Position numbers and translations under genes: made by a program. The notes beneath the pieces were generated by a model. It was given only the letters and a program-made list of their open reading frames with translations, was not told where the DNA came from and did no database searches. Positions 48,326-60,329 of a stretch of DNA of 64,000 nt are shown here, piece after piece (positions within the stretch are counted from its first letter, which is position 1; every line of letters begins with the position of its first letter). The DNA lies in the NCBI GenBank assembly GCA_951802425.1, contig OX637794.1:3720001-3784000 (forward strand), read 5' to 3'. This DNA comes from Clavaria fumosa. Taxonomy: Eukaryota > Basidiomycota > Agaricomycetes > Agaricales > Clavariaceae.

Positions 48326-51300
48326 TTAAAGGACACCAACCTGGAGAGCCAGTGTCAATCCACCTGCATCACCAACGCCCGTCTTATCGGCCACATTTGA
48401 TTTTCCGCCTTGGGCAAGTGGTCCAAAGGGAAGCGACATCGCACGATCACCGGAGTGGATCCCATCGTTGTCCCCATGACGTCTGGGGCCCAGCACAAGG
48501 GATGACGACGCAACACCGTGAGGAGAATGCATGCTGGCGTCCTGAGAATGGCTATCCGCAGGGGGAGAATTTAGGGTGAGCCGCCTCCTTTTCGGGGCAG
48601 AATTTTTAGAGTTGACCACGGTGCCGTTCTCCCGTACAGATACAGCCCGGTCCACTCGCTTCCGCAAAGGACGAGATGGCGCAAGTGGGGCCGCTTCAGC
48701 GGCCAGACCACCAGCAGTACGCGAACTGGCTTCCTGTGTCTTCCCGCTGGGCCCTGGATCGGCGTATCGGAATCGCGGTGGCGGAATAGGAACTCTCTTT
48801 GCGCTCGGGGGACGACTCGCGCCCGTGGGCTGCCCACTAACAGGAAGGTTATCGGCAAATGTTACTCTCGCCTTTTTCCGCTCGGGTTCTTCAATATTCA
48901 CAGACGCATGTTCTGCGGGGGTCGAGCCATTGCTGAGGTCCTGCTCTGGAAGGTTGAGGAGTGGGAAGTTTAACGTTGGCAGACGTGTTGGCGGCTCAGA
49001 GATGAATTTTGGGTGCTACATCCCGTAACAGTCAAGACCGCGTCAATTAAACACAATATTGAAGGCAGCTAACCGCAATGAAGTCCCTCATACTGTTCTC
49101 CTGGTGCACAGGAATGGCCTTCATTTTACTGCTGTCTTTCAACGCATTTCGACGCTGGAGCATATAGTGCTCTGCGGTATTTCTTATGATTAGTGTTTTG
49201 ACTACCAGCAGGGTCAGTTCTAGAATCCACCATATTTCATACGACTCACCGGTTACTGGTCGCGTCTGTCCAATACGGTGTACACGCTGCGGGATGGGAC
49301 GACAATCAGCTATTGGCCGAAGAGCGGTAAGCTGAGGTACCTTGATAGCTTGGCTTTCAACGTCAGCCTGCCAAATAGGCTCACAGAAGATCACCCGGGA
49401 TGCTGTGACTAGATTCCTGCCTAAGGTTTAGTGACAGGAAAAACACAACAATCTCTGAAGAACACTTACAATCCTCGAGCACCATGCTTCAAGTCCATGA
49501 GCAACACTCGGTACTTGTCGCTGGTTTCGAATGTGGTGACTGAGTCTTCTCGCACTCTGTGGGAGACTTGTGATGTGAGCTGCAGATAGTTTATTTGCAT
49601 CAACTCGAACGCTTCTGAGATGTGATAGAGGGAAAGTGGGTTCTGTGAGAAGATAAGAAACTTTTCGGTCGCAGCGTGCTTCGCAACCTGAAGAGAGCAT
49701 CAGCATGAGTCGGGACATCATTGACGACAGCGCTACAGACCTCGTTCAATATGTAGTTTAGCTTAGAGGATGCGGAAGAGTGTATGCGAACGCCAGCAAG
49801 TACTGATTTTGTCAGCACTTGCGCATTAGTCGGGATTGGCCGTGCTAGTGACGTTTTGCTAGGCGATGGGGGTGATGGAGATCCCTTGTTAGAAGCGCCG
49901 ACCCCGCTCTCATCTGCAATTTCCATCTGTCTCGCCTGTGCCGCATGAAGTTCTTCAAGTAATCCCTTCTCCTTCGACGGAGATTGCAAAATCCTTGATT
50001 TGCGCGTCATACTCTCAATGCGGTCGTTGTCGTCCTTCTCCATTTTTTCTGTCCGTTTCCCAAGCTGCACCAAATCCTCTTCACAAATAAGCGGTTGCGA
50101 AAGCACGGTATTTCTCAGAAAAATGAGTCGGTCAGGGTGCATAAAGCCCGTCCCCGGTGGAAGATGTGCTGCAGTGAGTGGTTGCCCAGGAGTTCGGGTC
50201 CATGCATCGAAGACCGCGGTAGGGAGATTGGAAACTAAGAAAGGCACGGATTCGTTGGCATTAATCTTTCTCCACAATGCATCCGGCTGAATGGACTTTC
50301 TGTGTTTTGTTGTGAGTAAGCAAGAATTGCATCGGTAGAGTGAACGTACATGTGATAGCCACACTGTGTCAGCATGCGACGGTCGTCGTCTGTTATTTTG
50401 GTTCGCTTCGCAGCGGCTTTTATTCTCCCCTCGTATCCTGAGCAGAGATTGTCTATGTTGTACGCAATATCAGATACAAACCAAAACATTAGTCTGGATT
50501 CGACGATCAGTCATGAAGAAATGATTTTATTGGCTGCCATACGCACTGGCTCATATTGGCAATAGTGCTTAGGAGGGCTTTGCTGTTCTAAGCAAAAGTT
50601 AAGTAAGGACAGCGATAGGTTTTTAAGCGGGGCGTCAGACCTTCGGGTTAAACATGTAATCCTAAAATGGCGGTCATTATTTGAATTCAAAGAATGTTGG
50701 ATTTGCACATACCACATCCGTGCGCTCGGAATCAATAGCATTGGTCGCAATGCCGGTCTGGAAGACGTTGTAAGACTTGATAATGTAAGGGTCGAGGTCC
50801 AGCAACACTTCTTCCTTTGTGATAGGTGGTAGTGCGACCTCTGACTCGACATCCTCGATTCTTAAAAGCATTCCTCGTTACACCTGTGCTGGGAAGGCGA
50901 CCGAGAACATGGGCAGACCCACCTGTGGCGGATCATTTGTGATGCCATGACCTGATTCAAGACCTCAATAGCGCCTGGACATGGCCGCGGTTTGTCAAAG
51001 AGAGGCGCAATAACGTGCGTGTCGAACAGCTTTGGCTCAGCAGCAAAGTTGGAGACACCGAGAAAATGTATGACCATCGACGCTAGCTTTCGCAAGTCCT
51101 GGCGATCAGAACTCGTCCACTGCCGCGCCACAGGAGGCGAGTCATCGATATTTGTCTTTGAGAGGGCGAGTGACGAGATAGGCTCTTCCAATGTTTCAGA
51201 GGCGTCGATGGCAAGCTCATTATTCTTGCCAAAACTCAAGCCAAGGAGATTAGCGGTCGGTGTGCCCGTGATGATCCATCTGCGTTCCACGCTCAGCAGT

Positions 51301-53069
51301 TTCGCAAACGAGGTGAGATTCGCGACGATGTTTGCAGACACGTGGCCTTCGTCAATAACCAACCGCTTCCAGCGAATTTGGAGGAAAGGCGAAGCACCCG
51401 GGGCTCCGTCGCATCGGCAATCCGGCACGCGGGAACCCGTGAAGGTGGGACAGCTACAGATTGGTAAAGAATGCAATGCATCGACTTGATCTCGCGCGGC
51501 TTCGCGGGAGAACCCTGGCATATGATTACAGAGGTGCCTCCGAAACAGGAAACTGGGACGCACGATCGTGAGTCATTAGGATGAGCTGGCTAACCGTTCA
51601 AATTCAACAGGACAAAGCGGGGGAAATGAGTTTCTTACATCGTATTGGGACGCAAGTACTCTTGCAGGGGGCAAGCTGATCTTGGTGCCTACCATAAAGA
51701 CACGTAGTGCCTCATCTTCGCAATGCTTCAAAATTTCGCTCCACCATTGTGAGAGCAGATGACGCGGAACAATGATTAGAGTTGCTGCTGACAAGTACAT
51801 TATGCGAGGCCCAAGCCCTTCCTGGTTTCGCTTCGCGCGATCAGGTTCTAAGCAGCTCTGATTCTGTAGATAGAACGGTATGTTGGCGTGGAGCGGCCTT
51901 GAAAGACGATTGATTTGCAACGCGTCCTCGCAGTCTTTCAGAGCATCTCTTCGTGGATAGAGGTTAATTTTATGGAGGAGAAGCTCCACCAGCGACGGCA
52001 TAGAATGATGAGAATCGACATCTTGTTGGCTTCCGAAACGGCATAATTTGCGTGTCACAGAGTATTCATTGCCAGGGAAGGATCGAAAGGCAAGCGGAGT
52101 CATTACATGGCACACGGAGCCTGATGGCTCCTCGGGGGCTGGTAGTTCATCGAGGGTCGAGAGAACCAGTGCAAGGGTCATCACGGTCTTCCCAGTGCCT
52201 GGTACAGGTGGATTTAGTGTAAGTGCAGGGATCTATCTAATACACACCTAGTTCCTCACATAAGATTCCGCCGCGATTGTTTGCGATTCGAGGCTGGCTG
52301 TGAATAATCTCCATGCGACCCGGTTGTAAATAGAATGTCGTGCCGTCCAACCCAACAAGCGGAATATAAAGAGGGTCCGCAATGGCTGCGCTAGAGGCCT
52401 CCTTATGTATCATTGCTGCAACGGATCGGCGTTGGTAATCATATAATTGGCTGCGCATCTCCCCTGGAGGTTGACAAGGCGGGAAATCGGGAGATGGAAG
52501 ATCTCCATACAGCCCAGCCATTGTGCGATTATCCTAGTCTTCTGTGGAAGCAAATTATGGAATGAGAGTAAGTAACAGCTTACAATTTGGTGGGACAAGA
52601 ATGGTTTGAAATCAAGAGGATTTGCAAAGTCACCGTTCCACATTCCAGAATGATACTTGATGCTCGGAAGAAGACACTTGAGCATCCTTCGGGCTGGAGA
52701 CATTACCTTTGCCTCATCACGTTGCCGTAATCTACCTCCGAAATTGGGCAAGTCGTGCGGAACGATGTAGATACGGATCACCAGGAGTTGAAAGTCTACG
52801 GAGAGGCGGCAAGTCGCATATATGAACTGATGTTCTAGAAGAAACGTCAAATTCTTGTCAGAGCCAAGTAAGTCGCCATCGACACTATGCCAGCCGTCCT
52901 CCTCGTGCTTGTGATTACATTCTGTCGGAGGAGGGTGTGTGATGTCGATAACACCAGCTGGCAAGAAATTCGAGATGGAGAAAGAAGTCGGAGCGCTGCT
53001 AGGAGCAACACACAATGGGCTCTTGGAAGCACAGGAAGAGCAGCAAGAAGGGCAGCGCTGTGGCAGCAT
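48326..53069 (-). CDS. SNF2-family DNA-dependent ATPase, 15 exons
   Basis: Exons: 52584-53069, 52248-52533, 51639-52198, 51564-51585, 50923-51514, 50713-50860, 50641-50661, 50547-50587, 50350-50493, 49741-50299, 49470-49687, 49341-49416, 49250-49286, 49074-49201, 48326-49015; 1335 residues with consistent phases. Helicase motifs: [20 protein letters not shown] (about 257); [12 protein letters not shown] (DEGH, about 506); [54 protein letters not shown] (about 1050). The start [16 protein letters not shown] is Cys-rich, and [16 protein letters not shown] sits between motifs Ia and II; both may bind zinc. A long helical insert separates the two RecA lobes, and no RING was found. The C-terminus is basic ([21 protein letters not shown]), suggesting nuclear location. 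It should move or strip proteins on DNA; the exact subfamily is not clear, with a Rad5-related type possible. Confidence 0.9.
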
Positions 53070-53238
53070 ATCCCCAACGCAACCGCTCACCCAACAGCGA
53101 GCAGACGCACCACGGACCGCGCATCCCAGAGTATCGAGTCAAATTTGCGGCTATCACTCGTGGAAATTTATTTCCATAACGAGCTTCAGTGGGCCTGGTC
53201 GACAGAGCGCTTTGGCTCGTTTTAACGCGTCTTCGACC
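53070..53238. promoter_or_regulatory. 169-bp shared promoter of the SNF2 gene and PAM17
   Basis: Start codons of the divergent genes lie 169 bp apart; both core promoters must fit here. Confidence 0.55.
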
Positions 53239-54079
53239 ATGACCACTCTTCTGGTGCAGAATATTGCAGGACATTCACGTCGGACGATAGCGCGGCCAAA
53301 CGTTGGAAGAATATCGACCCGGCCGCGAGTGTATTCCTCTGCCACGAATAAGACAAGCCTGACATGGCCTGAATATCTCGAGATACGGCGCAGTAAACGG
53401 AGTTGGGAAAGGGTATGCTATGATTTTATGCCTATTTTATGAATTCTCGCGATTTTTTACAATGCTTGCAGGCTGTCACAATACCCTGTGCAGCAATTGG
53501 TCTCGTTGGAGGCCTCGCGTACTTTGGGACGTTAGAGTCTGACCCTACGAAACCCATTTTTGTATGTATTCCAATATAACACATATTGTAAGCTCTTGAT
53601 CTAACCTGTGTGCAGGGGCTCGATCCTCTGCTTTTCTACGGGATGTGCACGGTGGGGTGCCTCGGTATGTTTTCACCGAGAAGAGGTTCTGTTCGTAACC
53701 TGACATATGTGACCAGGCGCTGGTGCTCTCGTAGGACCCACAATTGGTGGAGCTATCTGGCGCTCAAAGCACCGTTCACATATGAGACTCATCGAAGCGC
53801 GCGACCGCGAGTTCTATCGACACATCCAGAAGAACCGCGTAGATCCCACAGGACAGACCCCGACAAATCCTGTCCCTGATTACTATGGTGAACCTCGCCA
53901 TCATCTTCTCATTGGCTCACCCGCTGACCGCGTACCAGGTGAAAAAATTGGTTCCTTGCATCAGTATAGACAGGTGGGCGAAAGGTGCCACTTGATATTC
54001 ACAAATTCCTGATTCGCTATTGCAGTGGTTGAGAGACCAGGCAAGATTCAAGCGAAAGTCCCAGCTACCCGAAGAATGA
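53239..54079 (+). CDS. PAM17: Pam17, subunit of the mitochondrial import motor
   Basis: Exons: 53239-53412, 53472-53561, 53616-53664, 53717-53887, 53939-53973, 54026-54079; 190 residues. The N-terminus is a typical presequence rich in Arg, Ser and Ala (TIARPNVGRISTRPRVYSS). LTWPEYLEIRRSKRSWER and the following two hydrophobic spans (VTIPCAAIGLVGGLAYFGTL; LLFYGMCTVGCLGAGALVGP) and the tail RDREFYRHIQKNRVDPT then [20 protein letters not shown] match Pam17. The protein sits in the inner membrane and helps organise the PAM complex at the TIM23 channel. Confidence 0.95.
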
Positions 54080-54546
54080 ACATATCGTCAAAATGCATAA
54101 GCGTCGCTCGGAATTCCACTGCTACCAGGTCGACCAGATGATGCTCCGCTGCATCTTTTTAGAAATCCATCTACGGTGAGAATAGCATGGCTTGCCTGTA
54201 CTCATTGAGCGGGAGAATCCATGAGTGAATTCTACGTGCAGACTACAACGCGAGATTATAGACAATCTTTCTGACTTGTAATGAAGCTGGACATCAACAG
54301 CCAGATCGTCAACCTGACACGAAAAATTGTGGAATATACCTGGTGCTCTTCATCGCCGACTTGTTGACTACTCGCTGCGGGAAATTACATGTAAAAGTGT
54401 TGATACGATGATAGTACTAGAAAGTTCTGGGCGATGCATGCAAATGGATAAATTATTAAATAACGGTGAAGCAGTGCGGTGACTGCTTGATCTCGTCACT
54501 GCAACTTTCCACGATTTCACTGTCGTCAGGCTCTTCGCCGGCTGCC
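54080..54546. other. intergenic region
   Basis: 467 bp between two plus-strand genes. No gene or clear motif seen. Confidence 0.5.
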
Positions 54547-56014
54547 ATGGCTCTTCCTCCGACCACCGCGAATTGGCATTGGAAGAACAAGGACGTCACG
54601 CGCTGGGGTAAGGAATGGTTTGGGCGTGAACTCACTACCCTGACCGTGAAAGGCGACGACGAAGGCGAAGTGTCCGTCTCCGAGGTTGTCTATGTTGATG
54701 GAGATATTGAACTCGGCCAGAGAAAGTCCAAGTCCGTCCTCTCTCGTCGCGCTTCAAATTCGATGCATCGATTTGACGGTGTTGGGTTGAGGCAGGCTGA
54801 TCACCATATACGAAGTCAAGATACAGTTGAAATGGGAGGGCACCGCAGGCGATGGTTCAGAAGTGCGAGGCACTCTCACAATACCTGAGGTGTCGCATGA
54901 GATCACTGTCGACGGTCTGTCGAAATACGAGGTGATCATCCAAAGACTCCCCTCTGCCCCATCATGCCGACCACACATATTTCGACCAATGGCAGTACAT
55001 CTGGGACATGTCCACGAAATCGTCGCCCCAGGCAGAAGCACTACTCGCACTGGCCAAATCTCGGCTCCCCGTCGCGCTCGAAACCAAGTTTGCCGAATTC
55101 CCATCCGCTATGATTGACACCCATGGCAAAGACATCACCGTGAGCGCCAACGCCAGCCGCTCCGGCACGCCTGCGCCCTCTTCGGCTCCCGCCTCCGCTT
55201 CTGGAGCAGCACCGTCTACTACCTCTGCATCATCTACGAGCGTCGGAGGTGCACAACCCGCGAAGCGCAAGGAGGCCCGTAACATTTCCGAGGTGCTTAA
55301 CACGACGCAAGTCTCCGTCGAAGCGTCCTTTATGGCTGCCGCCGATGACCTGTTCTCGCTCCTCACCGACGAGAAGAGGATCCCGGCGTGGAGCCGCAGT
55401 GCCGCTACAGTAGGCCTCACGGTGATCTGTGCAGCTCCCCCGCTGACTCTTCGTCTTTGCTGTGTAGTCACGAGCAAAGTCAGGAACTGATTACTCCATT
55501 TTTGACGGTAATATTGTGGGCAAATACATATCCCTCACTCCGTACACGGAGATCAAGCAATCTTGGATGTTGAAAAGTCCAATCTGGCCGGCAGGTGGGT
55601 CCACGCCTCGCGTGTACAATTGGTGTCTTACTACTTTTGCTTCCGCAGGCCACATGGCAACGTTGACGACGACCCTAAAACAGTCATCTGACTCAACAAC
55701 TCTGATCCTGTCTCTCGACGGCGTGCCTACAGGGATGGAGGGAATGATCCGTACAAATTTGGAAGGCTACTAGTACGTTTTTTGCTCCTAGTCATCCATA
55801 CTCCAACTCATCGGACTATACCAGTATGCAAGGTCTCAAGTCTATTGGGTACGTGCAACTCATCCACTACAACCCCCCTCCGCCATCCATCTCCGCACGA
55901 GCCATCTCCTCTCCCCTATCTCTTCGATCGAACACGCGCATTGCCGCAGTCACTTTTGTCGCCCTTCTTGCGGTGTTCATATCTTACATCCACGTCTTTT
56001 CTTCTCGCGAGTAA
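54547..56014 (+). CDS. AHA1: Aha1, activator of Hsp90 ATPase, with C-terminal membrane anchor
   Basis: Exons: 54547-54731, 54796-54931, 54996-55409, 55468-55594, 55649-55772, 55825-56014; 391 residues. The N-terminal domain starts ATG GCT...(NWHWKNKDVTRWGKEWF), and contains VSEVVYVDGDIELGQRK, IYEVKIQLKWEGTAGDG and YIWDMSTKSSPQAEAL. After a Ser/Ala/Pro linker comes the START-like AHSA1 domain (ARNISEVLNTTQVSVEASF, LTDEKRIPAWSRS, GKYISLTPYTEIKQSWML, YMQGLKSIGYVQLI). Aha1 binds the middle and N domains of Hsp90 and stimulates its ATPase. Here the protein continues past the usual end for about 50 residues with a Pro/Ser spacer and a hydrophobic helix (IAAVTFVALLAVFISYIHVF) followed by SSRE. That is a tail anchor by appearance. 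Confidence 0.94.
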
Positions 56015-56368
56015 ATTATGTGCAGTGGACAATGGAGGTGACTGACTGTGGAATTATTTCGGCGGAAATTTTATCCAGATTGGGCAGCGTCTTGTAATGG
56101 CCATGAACGCATGATCTGGGGCTGCATCGCGACGCGTCTGCCCCGAAGCAGATTGGAATGTAGATGAGCAGAATTGTCAATGTGGAACGACATTTAAATC
56201 TTAAAGCGCAGTAGAATTGCCACTTTTGAACAAAAGGATACGTACAAAAAGATACGTATGGTAGGAGCACACATGACCGATAGGAAGCGAAGCCTACATT
56301 CTGAGCTTAACATGCAGAGCATATACAAACAATAACGAACACTTTGGACCAGAATCGAGTCCTTGTCA

Positions 56369-59300
56369 TCATCGGGCAACTCGACGAGAAATTTCCACCT
56401 TGCCACCAACCGTACGCATGTTAGCCTCGCCTTTCCTGAGGACAGCTAATCAGTTCGCGCCGTCCCGGCGTGGATAAATTGTGACCAATTACCTCGGAAA
56501 AAACGGGAACCTCAGGGAATGCCCATCCTTGAGTCTGAGTTTCATTGCCTGTACGTTGCAATTCCGGAACGTTCGGTGTTGCGAGGCTCTTGTCATCTTC
56601 GTCTGACAAAGGCATCTTTGACTCTTGCTTTTGTTCTAGCTCTTGCTTTTGTCCTTGCTTTTTCTGCTTCTTGCTATCCAACGCATGGTGCTTCTTCCGG
56701 TACCAAATAACGCCCCAACCTGGAAGGGATAACATTATCACTGGTGGCTAGTCAAGCGCAGGCACTCACCCAATTTGAGTACCGTCAAGCACAATATGAC
56801 GGCACCCGTTGCTGAGTTCAGGGCCACGATGGATATGCCGATGCGGTCCAGCGTCCCTTGCTGTCGCGGAATTTGAGAGAAGCCCGCATTTAAAGCCTGC
56901 AGTCCACGTACATGTAGATTTAAAATGGGAAGAAAGACTATATGCAGCGCTTGACTGAAGACCTTCGTTAAAACCAGCATGTAGTTGACGCGATTGTATC
57001 CCGCGTCATAGTACGGCTTCCATATGAATAACGCTTCCAGAGCCTCATAAGCAAGCAAGCAGCGGCTCAGCGGTAACGGAAGGCTCACCGATAGAGAAAC
57101 ACATCTCTACCACGATCAGCGACACAACTTGTGCCAGCCCAGACTTACCAAAACCAACGATGGCATTCCGTACAACAACAACCAACAACAACGGGGCGGC
57201 GAAGAACACCTTGGTGTCGTCTAGGACTTCATACAACGTTCCCCATAGGCGTGCATATTTGCCTTGCTCATTGAACAATTCGCGGATCCCATCGGGACGT
57301 CGTGACACTCGAATGAGCAGGAAAGTGGAAATAAACAATGGGGCCAACACAACGACGATCACCGTCGCAGATATGAATGCCGTGATTGGAGCTGTGCACC
57401 TTTGAGTCCACTGGAAGAACGCAAAAATGGTCAAGGGCCCAAGCCCCAGTTGCATCTGTGGGAATTTGTAAGAATACGCGATGTAAATACATAAACACAT
57501 AGCTTACGAGGCGCAAAGTGTTATTCGACCACATCTGCAGCCATCTCGTCCTTCTTGCTGACCACTTGTCACGCATCTCGTCCGTCTGCGCGCGCGATGC
57601 TTTGGTGCATATGAAGAGGGAGACGAAGAGATGTGTACCCAGGAGGAGTGCACATACACACAGAAATACGAGGTAAATGACGGTAAAGATATCTTGTTGA
57701 CTGACATTCAACTTGGCAGCATAGAGTGGGATCCCCAATGGAGCCTGGCCTATTAACCCATACCAGATCAAAAACTGAGGTTGTCAAGGTCACGTCCACG
57801 TACTGATCGCTACGTTGCACTTGCGCTTGCTCCTCGCGGTATGGCGGAAGGATGGAATCGGTAGGATAAGATTGGCCCATGCAAAATTCAACGTGAATGA
57901 CTGATAGAGAGCGGGGTATCTCAGATTTAGGAGCCCATTGGTGGATAGGGATTGGAAATAGTAGAAGAGCGTAAGCGGATCCATGCGAGAGAGAGGCGGC
58001 TTGGACGAAGGGTGTGCTGTGTGAGCTGATGTGTGAGTTGCTGTGTGAGTCGCTGGGTGAGTTGCTGGGTGAGCCGCTGTGTGAGTTGCTGGGTGAGCCG
58101 CTGTGTGAGTTGCTGGGTGGGCCGCTGGGTGAGTTGCTGGGTGAGCCGCTGGGTCAGTTGCCGGGTGAGCTGCTGGGTGAGCTGCTGGGTGAGCTGCTGT
58201 GTGAGTCGCTGTGTGAGTTGCTGTGTGAGCTGCCGTGTGAGCTTCGGCTGGCCTCAAGCCATCATGAACAGACGGGTCGTGGGCGCTTGGCCCCTTTGCC
58301 GCAACTTCTTGTCCAGGACTATGATGGTTCGGCGTCCCTGTACTCGTTGCGGCTTTGCTAGCCGCGGCACCGGCAATGAAAGGGAGTATCCCCAAGCCAG
58401 AATGCGTGGCTGTAACGCCATCTCCCGCAGCAGCCGCTATACTTCCCACTCCGCTAGAGCCACTGGATGCGATATTTAGAATGCCAAGGACGCCGCTGGC
58501 AACTAGGAGACCAACTGTGACAACCCCCGAGGTCCAAGAGGTGATGCGCGTCTCTGTAAGTGGAGGGGGAGTGGCAGCCTTCTTGAGAGTAAAGTTTAGA
58601 CAAAGCGCCAGACGACCAATGGAATCCTGCATGCTGAGTGTCGCGGAAAATTCCTGCTCTGAGTCAGCATCAGAAGTCATTTGAGGGATTCAAGGGACTT
58701 GCGGGATCAGAAGTGTCCCACAGGAAATCAGGTAGCACATCGTCTGTCGTAAATGCGGGTTTTTTAACTAAGATTAATTTCAGTCAAAGATGGTGCATCA
58801 GCGCGGCAACTTGAGGATACTGACGATTGACGTCTCCGAGGGAAAGAGGGCATATCGGTTTGCATGCAGCTTTCATTTTGATTGTTTTCAGTTAAAGACT
58901 TGTATGTCAAATGCGGCGAGATACTGACGATTGTTGACTGAAGGGGACAGGACGCATGACGTTATTGCAAAGCCGCAAGGATCGAACTCCGTATCAAATG
59001 GTTCGCCATCGAAGGGATCAATTAATCGGGGATCGTCCGTTATGAGTTGGAACAAGCCACTGTAAGGAAGTCTTAGACATGAAGAGAAAGGACCGCATGA
59101 TGCCTCGCACTCGGTGGGTTGATTCCCTGCCCGGAGGTTTCTAACATTTAGGTCGTATTCCATGGTATCGCCGCGGTAGTATCTTAAATCACAGCTATCC
59201 AGTGAATATCTTGTTACGAGAAGGACAGAAGACGTACGAGACCGTGCCACTTATTAACTGCAATGACCCATTCCCGCAGCTAATGAGCGTCGTTGAAACC

Positions 59301-59380
59301 AACTGGTCGTCCTGGCCATGGACAACGGACACAAGCCAAAAAAGCGCAACCAGAGGAACAATGTCTATTGCTGCACGCAT
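56369..59380 (-). CDS. TRP/Flc-like membrane protein with His-rich tetrapeptide repeats
   Basis: Ten exons: 59238-59380, 58929-59194, 58825-58869, 58739-58767, 57814-58653, 57508-57774, 57089-57455, 56770-57033, 56486-56719, 56369-56445; 843 residues. A signal peptide (MRAAIDIVPLVALFWLVSVV) and a Cys-containing ML-like ectodomain precede TM1 (SGVVTVGLLVASGVLGIL). Then come the repeat [A/T]-H-[T/P]-A, the signature LTLFYYFQSLSTNGLLNLRY with FTLNFAWANLILPIPSF, and about eight further spans (VIYLVFLCVCALLLGTHLFV, FISATVIVVVLAPLFISTFL, VFFAAPLLLVVVV). The tail is Lys/Gln-rich. This is the layout of fungal TRP-like and flavin-carrier proteins (Pkd2/Flc type), linked to calcium and cell-wall stress at the plasma membrane, ER or vacuole. 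Exon 3 and the last two junctions are less sure; read-through of the last intron would end at 56421. Confidence 0.85.
58015..58242 (-). repeat. 12-bp coding minisatellite, 19 units, His-rich
   Basis: Nineteen uninterrupted 12-bp units in the TRP/Flc-like gene encode four residues each, consensus [A/T]-H-[T/P]-A; one unit has Asp instead of His. On the plus strand the unit reads like GAGTTGCTGGGT or TGCTGTGTGAGC. Units are exactly in frame, so copy-number changes keep the frame. Confidence 0.97.
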
Positions 59381-60329
59381 GGCAAGTAGAGGCGCCTCTG
59401 CCTGCGTATAGGACAGACCTTTGTGGCGGCTCAGGATGAGCGCGACTAGTTTATATACAACGAGATAAGAAGGTCACCTGCTGGTCTGGACTTGCAGGAG
59501 AGCGCTGATGGAAGTATTTATAGGATCCGTCGCGTGAGGAGGTGACGGCATTCTACATGTGCAACGAGCAGACGCGAAAGGGTAGAGTGTGGTTTGCAGT
59601 GCCAAATACGGAGCTTATACCACGGTCAGTAACTGAAGTTGACTGTTAGTGTTATACAATACAATGAGTGTGTCTTACATTATGCATTGTCCACTGCAAA
59701 AGGAGTATGGGCGCTGTAGGAGTATGGGCGCTGTCCCCCCACGAGAGAGATACTGGCCACGCCAAGACTATTTTCCACGCACAGCATCAAGGAACGAGTC
59801 ATTGCTGAACAAACAAAACCCGCCGTTGATGCAAAAATCTGCTTTCCGAAAAGCAACGCCTCAATTACCATTTCCAGCCCGTCGTCTTGGTGCCTACTCT
59901 CCGTCCTGGATCCGACCTAAGGTCCTGCTCAAGCTCATTGCAACCTTCCTGATCTTCTGATCTCTGTTGTCCATGCCTCCTGATAACACCAACTCCACGC
60001 CTCTGCCAATGAGAAAGGAATTTTGTGGAAATGGGTAATAAATAAAATAAAATGTGTGCACTCTCGCCGTCAGCCCCTCAATCGCAAACTCGTCCAAATG
60101 GCGATCCATTCAGATGGTCTAACCAAAGTCAGCGCCACGTGCGAGGTCCCGCGATGGCTCCGCGTCATTGAAGTGGTGCAGCACGCTCTTGGACAGCTTC
60201 GCCCGCGTCGTTGGCGTCCTGCGCGGCGGCGCTCATGCCAGGCGCCACAACAGGCGCCGCGTCAACGACGGATCCAGCATGGTATTACTATAGTACACAT
60301 AACCAACCAAAACCATCCAACGTGTGGTT
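59381..60329. other. intergenic region upstream of the TRP/Flc-like gene
   Basis: Promoter side of the minus-strand gene. A block at about 59538-59585 (GACGGCATTCTACATGTGCA and onward) recurs near 60590-60640. A GC-rich block at 60140-60270 has no recognised product. Confidence 0.5.

Noticed and set aside
58015..58242. Regularly spaced repeats as a CRISPR array
   Set aside because: No unique spacers; the 12-bp units are contiguous and in frame within a fungal gene.
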